Source: Firmicutes bacterium CAG:822
GTDB lineage: Bacteria; Bacillota_I; Bacilli_A; RF39; UBA660
Direction of reading: 5' to 3'
Length of the DNA stretch: 24,144 nt
Assembly (NCBI GenBank): GCA_000432855.1
Contig: HF990864.1
Span: 1 to 24,144 of the forward strand
The notes beneath the pieces are model-generated. The model ran no database searches and was not told the origin of the DNA. It was given only the letters and a program-made list of their open reading frames with translations. A program made the position numbers and the translations under genes. This document shows, one piece after another, positions 6,605-12,616 of the stretch. Position 1 is the stretch's first letter, and every line of letters begins with the position of its first letter.

Positions 6605-7747
6605 ATGAAAATAAAAAAAATATTATTTTTATTAACTTTATTTTTAGTTTTACCATTTACAAAAGTAAATGCCGAAGCAGTAAATGTTAACGTTTTTTAT
6701 GGAGATGGATGCCCATACTGCGCCGAAGAAGAAAAATATCTAAATATCTTAAAAAGTGAACTAGGTGATAACCTTAATATTCAAAGATATGAGGTTTGGA
6801 ACAACGATGAAAATAGTAAACTATTATCAGATGTCAGAATGGCTTTGAATGATAATGGTGATGGCGTTCCATTTGTCGTTATTGGAAATAAAACCTTTAC
6901 CGGTTACAATGATTCTGTTGCCGAAGATATTAAAACGGCTATATTTGATAATTTGAAAAATCCAAATGTTAACATTGTCGAATTAATTAAAAATGGTCAA
7001 CCTGTTCCTACTGATACATCTCTAAACACTGATCCAACCATTCATTTCACTATTTTAGGTGATACTAATGTAAAAGAAACAAGTGCCGCAACTATCGCTG
7101 TCACTGAAGGTATGAGTGATGCCATAAACCTTGGATCTTTATGGATAATGCTATTCCTAGCTGGTATAATGTTATGTGTATATAATAAGAAAAAACGCTG
7201 GATTTTAGGTGGAATCTTTGTTTTAACTAGTACGGTTACTTATGCTATACTTTGTTTTACAAATGCTGAATTTACTATTAATCAAACAACCTTTATCAGA
7301 AGTTTTGTAAGTATTGTTGCCATCATTATTGCAGCAATCAGTATTGATGCTCATATGAAAATCAATATTCCTAAAAAAAGTATCTTGCAATCACTTCAAG
7401 AAACCTTTGGTAAAAAGCAGATGTTCGTATATGCTATAAGTGTCATTATAACTAGTGTTATTGCCACATTTACATTAGTAAATCAAGTTCATAGCTCACC
7501 AATCTTAGTCAAAACAGCTTTAGAAATTCAAAATATAACTGGCGGAGCCTATGTTATGTATATGATTTTATATTTCCTAATGTATTTATTAGTTAGTCTT
7601 ATCTTATTTGCTGTTGTAAATACAATTATTAAAGAATTAATAATTGAAAATACTATTGGAACCTATAATAGATTAATTGCTGGAATTGTTATGTTAGTTG
7701 CTGCAGCTATTTTACTATTTGTTCCAAGCATATTCATGATGATTTGA
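6605..7747 (+). CDS. Secreted thioredoxin-fold domain fused to a polytopic membrane domain
   Basis: A signal peptide (about 1-23, cut after VNA) is followed by a thioredoxin/glutaredoxin-like domain. It has CPYC (Cys36, Cys39) in FYGDGCPYC and the cis-Pro segment GVPFVVIGNKTFTGY. After a linker, about six membrane helices fill residues 175-380, for example LGSLWIMLFLAGIMLCVY, WILGGIFVLTSTVTYAIL and IAGIVMLVAAAILLFVPSIF. The layout recalls DsbD-like thiol-electron carriers, but the GPC-type motif of CcdA is missing. Only two cysteines are seen in the membrane part (in MLCVY and AILCF), at unusual places. A role in extracytoplasmic thiol redox is inferred. It is the last gene of the mutL operon, 11 bases after the desulfurase gene. 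Confidence 0.7.
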   Translation: MKIKKILFLLTLFLVLPFTKVNAEAVNVNVFYGDGCPYCAEEEKYLNILKSELGDNLNIQRYEVWNNDENSKLLSDVRMALNDNGDGVPFVVIGNKTFTGYNDSVAEDIKTAIFDNLKNPNVNIVELIKNGQPVPTDTSLNTDPTIHFTILGDTNVKETSAATIAVTEGMSDAINLGSLWIMLFLAGIMLCVYNKKKRWILGGIFVLTSTVTYAILCFTNAEFTINQTTFIRSFVSIVAIIIAAISIDAHMKINIPKKSILQSLQETFGKKQMFVYAISVIITSVIATFTLVNQVHSSPILVKTALEIQNITGGAYVMYMILYFLMYLLVSLILFAVVNTIIKELIIENTIGTYNRLIAGIVMLVAAAILLFVPSIFMMI

Positions 7748-7775
7748 TCCAAATAGGGCCTTCTTTTGCTACAAA

Positions 7776-7823
7776 ATAACGAGTATTCGTTGCAATTTCA
7801 TCTTATAATGATATACTCGTTAT
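7776..7823 (+). promoter_or_regulatory. Promoter embedded in an 11-bp perfect inverted repeat
   Basis: ATAACGAGTAT (7776-7786) and ATACTCGTTAT (7813-7823) are exact reverse complements 26 bases apart. Between and overlapping them lie TTGCAA (7790-7795), a 16-base spacer and TATACT (7812-7817) with a TG extension at 7809-7810. The right arm overlaps the -10 box, as expected for a repressor operator. The ATG follows at 7837. Confidence 0.5.
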
Positions 7824-7836
7824 AAGGTGAAGTGAT

Positions 7837-8130
7837 ATGACCATAGAAGCATATCTAAAAGAGTATGGTTTTGAATATAAAACAATCAGTAAAATAAAAA
7901 AACTATCTTTAAAAGATAATAATATTGAAAACAATTTAAAATATTTTGAAAAGCTTGAATATTCCAAAGATTCTATTTTAAAAGAAATAAATTTTGAACT
8001 TAATGATAAAAGTATCAAGTATTTGTTTTCTGATAATAAAAAGTTTACTACTAAATTTAAAATTTCTAAAAAAGAGTTACTGAAAAAAATCAGTAACTCT
8101 CAGACTGTTGACAAAGTAAGTTCAAAATAA
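7837..8130 (+). CDS. Small protein of unknown function whose 3' end is altered by the IS
   Basis: The frame encodes 97 aa, lysine-rich and predicted helical (SKIKKLSLKDNNIENNL, LEYSKDSILKEI). AAGGTGAAGTG precedes the ATG. Up to about residue 88 the sequence is native; the last codons (after KKISNS) are read from the terminal inverted repeat of the insertion sequence and stop at TAA 8128. The frame also runs through the hairpin at 8073-8100. Without the IS it would continue about 26 codons opposite the neighbouring gene, so the native end is unclear. The helix spacing vaguely recalls mTERF-like repeats, but I do not assign a family. It has its own promoter with an operator-like repeat. Confidence 0.45.
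   Translation: MTIEAYLKEYGFEYKTISKIKKLSLKDNNIENNLKYFEKLEYSKDSILKEINFELNDKSIKYLFSDNKKFTTKFKISKKELLKKISNSQTVDKVSSK
8073..8100. repeat. Left copy of the 28-bp hairpin duplicated by the IS
   Basis: The 28-bp unit is itself a hairpin: AGAGTTACTGA (8073-8083), a loop of six A, TCAGTAACTCT (8090-8100). It is identical to 9776-9803. With T-rich or A-rich flanks on its two sides, the ancestral copy looks like a bidirectional terminator between two convergent genes. Confidence 0.9.
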
Positions 8131-9599
8131 AAAGAACTTGCTTTTTTCATGAAAAATTTTATAATTTGAAATAATTTAGGAAAATTTAGGATATTTAGTG
8201 GTCTTCTAAGGCCACTTTCCCACATCCACCTTGCCATTTTCTTTAAATTATGGCATGTGAAAATCATCGTGGCATTATGCGAATTTTTCTTTAAACCACG
8301 AAGCCTAGTATATCTTAGACAATGTAATTCTTTACAGTCACCAAATACTCTTTCAATTGTTTCTTTCCTTTTTGGATATAATTCTTTCCATAGTTTTGTA
8401 TATCTTAATTCATTGGTATATTCTTTATATTTTTCCCATACATGTCTAGTTATTATTTTTTGATTATTTTTGCTTTCTGTACATCTATCTTTGAATGGAC
8501 AATTCTTACATTTCTCCGGATTTGATTTATATATTTTATAACCATTTTTGTCAGTAGTAGAATAATTTAATATTTTATTATTCGGACATATATAACAGTC
8601 GAAATATTCATCATATGTATATTCATATTTTCTAAAGAAGCCTTTCTTAGTCATTGGCCTTTTATATGGCAATAGTGGCGTATGTCCATTTGATATTATC
8701 TCTTTACATATAGCTGGAGTCAGATAACCTGCGTCTAAGCAAACATTTTCTATTTGATATCTAAATTTTTGATTTAACTCTTCATAGGCTTTATAAAACG
8801 AAACACTATCATGAACATTTCCCGGTATAGTTGTATTTGATAATACAAAGCCATTTTTATCACAAAAGGTATGATGTGAATAGGCAAAACATTTATCTTT
8901 TTCGCCTTTATGAAAACAGCCACTTTCAGGGTCAGTTTTACTTTGCTTAATATGTTTTTTATTCACATCTTCTCTTACTTCACCTGTTTCTTCATCAAAC
9001 ATTATTTCTCTTTTACCTGCACATTTTAATGGCTTTTTACCATGAATTTCTCTATCTATATTTATCTCTTCAAGCATGGCGTCTTCATAAACCTTTTTGA
9101 CTATTTCTACTTCCACATCTTCATATTTGTTTTTATTGGCATTAGCTTTTTGATGGGTACTATCTCCAAATACCGTAGACACATCTACATACCCTAAATT
9201 TATAGCTTGATCTAATATTTTAGTAAATATCTGATCAAACACCTTACTATCTTTATATCTTCTTATATAATTTTGACTCCAAGTTGAATAGTTTGGTATT
9301 TCATCATATATTGATAATCCTAAAAACCATCTATAAGCTATATTTACCTTGCATTCTTCACATGTCTTTCTCATTGAATTTATTCCAAATATTATGTTTA
9401 TAAATATCATTTTAAAAAGTACCACTGGAGGAACACTTGGTCTACCAAATATACTATATAAATCTTCTACTAAGTCTTCTATAAAAGTAAAATCTATACA
9501 GTTATCTAATTTTCTAACCAAATGATCTTTGGGTACTAGTTCATCTAAAGTATTTAATATTATACAATCATTTTTATATTTTTGTCTGGTCATGGCCAT
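8100..9599 (-). CDS. DDE transposase, IS1182 family
   Basis: This 499-aa transposase has an N-terminal DUF772-type domain (about 1-130, with FGRPSVPPVVLFKMIF). The catalytic acidic residues lie in GDSTHQKANANKNKY, CLDAGYLTPAI and, as the Y-R-E-type third motif, ERVFGDCKEL. A Cys-rich insert before the last motif (CYICPNNK ... CKNCPFKDRC) looks like a zinc ribbon. ATG 9599 is chosen because GGAGTG (9612-9607) lies seven bases upstream; an earlier frame-open start at 9653 has no site. The frame reads through the terminal repeat and its TGA stop is the element's last three bases (8102-8100). No internal stop or frameshift is visible, so it is probably active. Confidence 0.93.
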   Translation of the reverse strand: MAMTRQKYKNDCIILNTLDELVPKDHLVRKLDNCIDFTFIEDLVEDLYSIFGRPSVPPVVLFKMIFINIIFGINSMRKTCEECKVNIAYRWFLGLSIYDEIPNYSTWSQNYIRRYKDSKVFDQIFTKILDQAINLGYVDVSTVFGDSTHQKANANKNKYEDVEVEIVKKVYEDAMLEEINIDREIHGKKPLKCAGKREIMFDEETGEVREDVNKKHIKQSKTDPESGCFHKGEKDKCFAYSHHTFCDKNGFVLSNTTIPGNVHDSVSFYKAYEELNQKFRYQIENVCLDAGYLTPAICKEIISNGHTPLLPYKRPMTKKGFFRKYEYTYDEYFDCYICPNNKILNYSTTDKNGYKIYKSNPEKCKNCPFKDRCTESKNNQKIITRHVWEKYKEYTNELRYTKLWKELYPKRKETIERVFGDCKELHCLRYTRLRGLKKNSHNATMIFTCHNLKKMARWMWESGLRRPLNILNFPKLFQIIKFFMKKASSFYFELTLSTV

Positions 9600-9610
9600 A
9601 TTATCACACT

Positions 9611-9707
9611 CCAATATCTTACCTTTATATACTATAATTATATCATAATTCAATAAAAAAAGTAAGAACTTATAGCCAATTTTAGGTAAGATATTGGTAG
9701 TTCTTAC
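9611..9707 (-). promoter_or_regulatory. Transposase leader with two interleaved inverted repeats and promoter
   Basis: Arm A (9611-9624) is the exact complement of A' (9684-9697), 14 bp; arm B (9662-9670) complements B' (9699-9707), 9 bp. The order A-B-A'-B' makes the two stems mutually exclusive or a pseudoknot. Arm A touches the transposase ribosome-binding site (GGAGTG, 9612-9607). A promoter TTGAAT (9653-9648), 16 bases, TATATA (9631-9626) lies between A' and A, so only transcripts entering from outside would carry both arms. Confidence 0.45.
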
Positions 9708-9775
9708 ATATTAATTATATCATATCTTTTCCTATATGAAAAGACTGTTGACCATATACCTTTGTCAACAGTCTG

Positions 9776-9803
9776 AGAGTTACTGAAAAAAATCAGTAAC
9801 TCT
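9776..9803. repeat. Right copy of the 28-bp hairpin duplicated by the IS
   Basis: This copy is identical to 8073-8100. It is followed on the plus strand by TTTTGCTT and lies six bases from the stop codon of the minus-strand gene at 9809, for which it remains a terminator. Confidence 0.9.
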
Positions 9804-9808
9804 TTTGC

Positions 9809-10039
9809 TTATTTCTTTTCTTTAATAATTACCTCAAAATTATATTTTCTACATATTTTCATTAAAGTGCTAAAAGTATAAGGCCTAGAATTAACTAAGC
9901 TTTTTGTATTCTTATATTTTTCAATCGCGAACTTAGCTTTACCAATTAATTCACCAATTTCTTTGTCGGATTTGCCGGTTGCTTGAATAATCATATTCAT
10001 CACTTCAGCTTCTGTATATTTATTCGCAATTATTTTCAT
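9809..10039 (-). CDS. Small XRE-like helix-turn-helix protein
   Basis: The product is 76 aa. Residues about 20-45 (GKSDKEIGELIGKAKFAIEKY) resemble the helix-turn-helix of small XRE-type regulators, and TFSTLMKICRKYNFEVIIKEKK at the end resembles their usual closing helix and beta-strand (TLLKI..ALGYEVVI). The recognition helix is atypical, so the assignment is tentative. ATG 10039 is preferred over upstream GTG codons because GGTGAT (10050-10045) sits correctly before it. It is divergent from the surface-protein gene at 10187. The shared region carries repeated palindromes that are natural candidates for its binding sites. Confidence 0.5.
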   Translation of the reverse strand: MKIIANKYTEAEVMNMIIQATGKSDKEIGELIGKAKFAIEKYKNTKSLVNSRPYTFSTLMKICRKYNFEVIIKEKK

Positions 10040-10057
10040 AACTATCACCACTCAAAT

Positions 10058-10170
10058 TGTACCGTGAGGAAGTTATAATTTAATATTTGCTCCCTCTGAG
10101 TGAGCAAATTTTAATTAACTTTATTATAAAGTACATTTATAATAAAATTATAATACTCCCTGTGAGGGAG
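10058..10170. promoter_or_regulatory. Divergent control region with repeated 15-bp palindromes
   Basis: Two copies of CTCCCTsTGAGkGAG lie at 10090-10104 and 10156-10170 (13 of 15 bases equal). A weaker third, half-conserved copy lies at 10058-10072 (CCGTGAGGAAG). The second copy sits directly after TATAAT (10149-10154) and before the ribosome-binding site of the plus-strand gene, a repressor-like position. Between them is a separate perfect 11-bp inverted repeat TTTATTATAAA (10120-10130) / TTTATAATAAA (10136-10146) with spacer GTACA, each arm holding an outward-facing TATAAT. Confidence 0.6.
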
Positions 10171-10186
10171 ATAACGAGGTGAGTAT

Positions 10187-10999
10187 ATGCATAGAAGTAA
10201 GAAAAAAAGAAATATAATAATATTTAGTTTAGTAGGAATTTTACTTTGTATGGTAGCTGGTTATGCCGCATTTCAAACAAAACTAGAAATAAAAGGAACT
10301 TCTAAAGTAACAAGTAACTGGAATATATTAATAACTAATGTTACTGCAGGAACACCAACAAGTTCAGCCGAAAATGCCGTTGCTCCTAAATGGGATAAAT
10401 TAACTGCCTCAATGGAAGCTAACTTGTATGATAAAGGTGATGCCATGGAATATGATGTCACTATCGAAAACCAAGGAACCATAGATGCGAAACTAAATGA
10501 TATATTAACCAATTTAGAAAATAGTAATAGTGAAGCTGTATTAATTACATTTTCTGGATATACCAAAGGAGAAATATTAAAAGCTGGAGAAAGTAAATTA
10601 ATTCATGTCAAAATAGAATATAACCCAGAATATGAAGGTGGAGAGACCTCAAGTGAAGTAACCTTACCAGAAATAAATGTAAATGATGAAAGTGCAACAA
10701 TAGGCTGGTATGAAAGCAATAATAAAGTAGGAAACCCGGGAGATAAATATACACTCAAAAATGATATAACATTAATAGCTAAAGCAGAGTTTGAACCAAT
10801 AATACAAAGTTGGCCTTCTAGTTCTTCAACTGATTTCCATGCAGAAGAATATAGAGCCAATATAATAACAGCCACCTTCTTAGATAATAGAGAAGTACCT
10901 AATAATGCCATAGAAAGGTGGGATGTATCAGCTAATGACAATGGAAGTGTCATGGCTTGGGTAATAGCTGATGAAAGTGATTCTACAAAATACCATTGA
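10187..10999 (+). CDS. Truncated BspA-like surface protein, N-terminal region
   Basis: The 270-aa product has a basic start and one hydrophobic segment (about 9-28, IIIFSLVGILLCMVAGYAAF). Next comes a TasA/camelysin-like beta domain (TKLEIKGTSKVTSNWNI ... DVTIENQGTIDAKLND). The end, with ITATFLDNREVPNNAIERWDVS and GSVMAWVIADESDSTKYH, matches from memory the segment that introduces DUF285/BspA leucine-rich repeats in large surface proteins of gut Firmicutes. In those proteins the text continues with LYIGG and many repeats. Here TGA follows STKYH at once and a perfect 18-bp inverted repeat begins. GAGGTGAG precedes ATG 10187. The protein would be membrane-anchored at its N-terminus but without the repeat region. 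Confidence 0.7.
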   Translation: MHRSKKKRNIIIFSLVGILLCMVAGYAAFQTKLEIKGTSKVTSNWNILITNVTAGTPTSSAENAVAPKWDKLTASMEANLYDKGDAMEYDVTIENQGTIDAKLNDILTNLENSNSEAVLITFSGYTKGEILKAGESKLIHVKIEYNPEYEGGETSSEVTLPEINVNDESATIGWYESNNKVGNPGDKYTLKNDITLIAKAEFEPIIQSWPSSSSTDFHAEEYRANIITATFLDNREVPNNAIERWDVSANDNGSVMAWVIADESDSTKYH

Positions 11000-11058
11000 G
11001 AGTGTATAATCTAGTATGTTTTTTAATTTACACACTAGATTATACACTCTCGTTTTAA
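10998..11058 (+). terminator. Perfect 18-bp inverted repeat, terminator-like, at the truncated gene's stop
   Basis: GAGAGTGTATAATCTAGT (10998-11015) and ACTAGATTATACACTCTC (11034-11051) are exact complements around an 18-nt loop, followed by GTTTTAATT. The left arm contains two bases of the stop codon (10997-10999). It is longer and more perfect than other terminators here, so a recombination or insertion origin is also possible. Confidence 0.6.
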
Positions 11059-11082
11059 TTGTATTTCAAAATATTCCCAAAT

Positions 11083-11118
11083 AAAAAATATCATGAAAAT
11101 TTCTTCATGGTATTTTTT
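11083..11118. terminator. Bidirectional intrinsic terminator upstream of mraZ
   Basis: Around a 6-nt loop (11098-11103) a 10-bp stem with one G-T pair (11088-11097 with 11104-11113) extends into A and T tracts, up to 11083/11118. It insulates the dcw operon from the accessory region. Confidence 0.7.
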
Positions 11119-11184
11119 CTATAAAAACCAGTCAAAATTAACTGTAAAACGACATGAAAAAACAAAGAAAAAATAAAAAAACAC

Positions 11185-11213
11185 TTTACTTTAGCACGCC
11201 TGCATAGTAAAAT
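11185..11213 (+). promoter_or_regulatory. Promoter of the mraZ operon
   Basis: TTTACT (11185-11190), a 17-base spacer and TAAAAT (11208-11213) place the start near 11220, inside the MraZ repeats. A second possible -10, TGGTATAAA (TATAAA at 11219), lies a few bases on. Confidence 0.55.
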
Positions 11214-11214
11214 G

Positions 11215-11249
11215 GTGGTATAAAGTGAAAATAAGTGGGGAAAAGTGGG
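11215..11249 (+). promoter_or_regulatory. MraZ operator: four direct repeats at 10-bp spacing
   Basis: The core GTG begins at 11215, 11225, 11235 and 11245, exactly one helical turn apart, in the contexts ATGGTGG, AAAGTGA, TAAGTGG and AAAGTGG. MraZ is known to bind short direct repeats with this periodicity upstream of its own operon (AAAGTG-type in Mollicutes, TGGG-type in E. coli). The last repeat overlaps the mraZ ribosome-binding site (GGTGAT, 11248-11253), so binding would block both initiation steps. One opposite AAAGTGT lies at 11187-11181. Confidence 0.8.
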
Positions 11250-11258
11250 TGATGAAAA

Positions 11259-11690
11259 ATGTTCATGGGTGAATACCATCAAAAGATTGATGAAAAAGGA
11301 CGTTTGACCATCCCTGCAAAAATAAGGTATGAGTTAGGTGATAATTTCATTGTAACTCGTGGCCTAGATGGTTGCTTATTTGTCTATAAAAAAGAAACTT
11401 GGGAAAAGATTATTAATCATTACCAAGAACTTCCTAATGTCAAAGAAGCTAGAAACTTTATGAGATTTTTCTTATCAGGTGCAACCACACAAAACTTTGA
11501 TAAACAAGGAAGAATCAACATTTCCTCTCCACTTATCAAATACGCTGACTTATCTAAAGACACTATTGTTATTGGTGTTGGTGATAGATTGGAAATATGG
11601 AGTAATGATAGATGGAATAAATTCATCGAAGAAAATGAAGATAATTTCTCTGAAATGGCTGACAACTTATTTTCACAAAATTTGAATTAG
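11259..11690 (+). CDS. mraZ: Transcriptional regulator MraZ
   Basis: MraZ (143 aa) is the DNA-binding autoregulator of the division and cell-wall cluster, forming a ring with AbrB-type folds. Two SpoVT-AbrB-like repeats are visible: FMGEYHQKIDEKGRLTIPAK with RGLDGCLFVY (residues 2-47), and FLSGATTQNFDKQGRINISS with DRLEIWSNDRW (about 68-130). The length is standard. ATG 11259 gives the family's usual MFMGEY start with GGTGAT five bases before it. The gene lies directly downstream of four repeats fitting its own operator and 10 bases before rsmH. Confidence 0.96.
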   Translation: MFMGEYHQKIDEKGRLTIPAKIRYELGDNFIVTRGLDGCLFVYKKETWEKIINHYQELPNVKEARNFMRFFLSGATTQNFDKQGRINISSPLIKYADLSKDTIVIGVGDRLEIWSNDRWNKFIEENEDNFSEMADNLFSQNLN

Positions 11691-11700
11691 GAGGAAAAGC

Positions 11701-12615
11701 ATGCATGAGAGTGTTCTACTAACCGAAAGTATTAATTATCTGAATTTAAATGACAAAAGCATCATCGTCGATTGTACTTTAGGCTATGGTGGACACAGCA
11801 GTCAAATCCTAAAACAAATACCAAATGGTTATCTATACGCTTTTGATCAAGATAAAGAAGCTATTAAATCAGCTGATCAAAGATTAAAAGCTATTAGAGA
11901 TAACTATGAAATTATTAATACTAACTTTGTTAATATCAAAGAAGAAATAACTAAGAGAATAGATCATGTTGATGGAATTTTATTCGATCTAGGTGTTTCT
12001 TCACCTCAGTTAGATGAAGCTGATAGGGGATTTAGTTTTCACAAAGATGCCCCACTAGATATGCGAATGAATCAAGATCAAGAATTAAGTGCTTATGACG
12101 TTGTAAACACTTATTCTCTAAAAGAGCTAATTAAAATCTTTAAAGTTTATGGTGAAGAAAAGTATGCCAGCAGCATCGCTAAAGGTATTATCAAAGCAAG
12201 GGAAAACAAAGAGATTAAAACAACGTTAGAATTATCAGAAATTATCAAAGCTAATGTTCCTGAAAAATATCGAAAAAAAGGACACCCAGCTAGAAAAGTT
12301 TTCCAAGCCATCAGAATTGAAGTTAACGATGAATTAAACGTTTTTGAAAAAGCTTTAAGAGATGCTTTAGATTTAATAAAAATTGGCGGCAGAATTTGTG
12401 TTATCACATTCCACTCTCTAGAAGATAGAATTTGTAAGGGGGTATTTAATGAAGTGAGTAGTATTCCCAAAGAATTACAAAACTTGCCGATTATCCCTGA
12501 TGAATACAAACCTAAATACAAATTAATTGCTAATATTAAACCATCAGACGAAGAAATAGAAAAGAATAATCGCTCTAGAAGCGCAAGATTAAGAGTAATA
12601 GAAAGGAGCTTATAA
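11701..12615 (+). CDS. rsmH: 16S rRNA (cytosine-1402-N4)-methyltransferase RsmH
   Basis: RsmH (304 aa) methylates N4 of C1402 in the 16S rRNA decoding site using SAM. Family motifs are MHESVLL at the start, the SAM-binding DCTLGYGGHS (about 22-31), GVSSPQLDEADRGFSF, PLDMRM, the helical insert ending in RKVFQAIRIEVNDEL, and ITFHSLEDR. AGGAGG overlaps the end of mraZ and precedes the ATG. The stop is immediately followed by the ftsL-like start, with that gene's ribosome-binding site inside the last codons of rsmH, so the genes are co-translated. This is the standard second gene of dcw clusters. Confidence 0.97.
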   Translation: MHESVLLTESINYLNLNDKSIIVDCTLGYGGHSSQILKQIPNGYLYAFDQDKEAIKSADQRLKAIRDNYEIINTNFVNIKEEITKRIDHVDGILFDLGVSSPQLDEADRGFSFHKDAPLDMRMNQDQELSAYDVVNTYSLKELIKIFKVYGEEKYASSIAKGIIKARENKEIKTTLELSEIIKANVPEKYRKKGHPARKVFQAIRIEVNDELNVFEKALRDALDLIKIGGRICVITFHSLEDRICKGVFNEVSSIPKELQNLPIIPDEYKPKYKLIANIKPSDEEIEKNNRSRSARLRVIERSL

Positions 12616-12616
12616 T

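Larger units (their letters stand above)
8100..9776 (-). mobile_element. IS1182-family-like insertion sequence
   Basis: The element is about 1.68 kb with perfect terminal inverted repeats TCAGACTGTTGACAAAG (8100-8116) and its complement (9760-9776). The outermost T/A pair may belong to the target instead, because the duplicated hairpin begins with A and ends with T. It is flanked by direct repeats of 26-28 bp (8073-8100 and 9776-9803). The transposase is on the minus strand. The right end has an extra inverted copy of the terminal repeat (9742-9752 against 9764-9774), making a terminal hairpin absent at the left end. The exact repeats and intact ORF imply a recent insertion. Confidence 0.92.

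Noticed and set aside
8257..8463. Plus-strand ORF within the IS
   Set aside because: It is antisense to the conserved part of the transposase and has no recognisable product.
8100..9776. Composite transposon or prophage
   Set aside because: Only one transposase gene and one pair of terminal repeats are present; no cargo gene lies between them.
10998..11051. Invertible DNA switch between the 18-bp inverted repeats
   Set aside because: The segment between the arms is only 18 bases and contains no promoter, and no invertase gene is nearby; terminator or recombination scar is more likely.
11215..11249. CRISPR-like short repeats
   Set aside because: The period is 10 bp with 5-7 bp units directly before mraZ; this is the known MraZ operator pattern.
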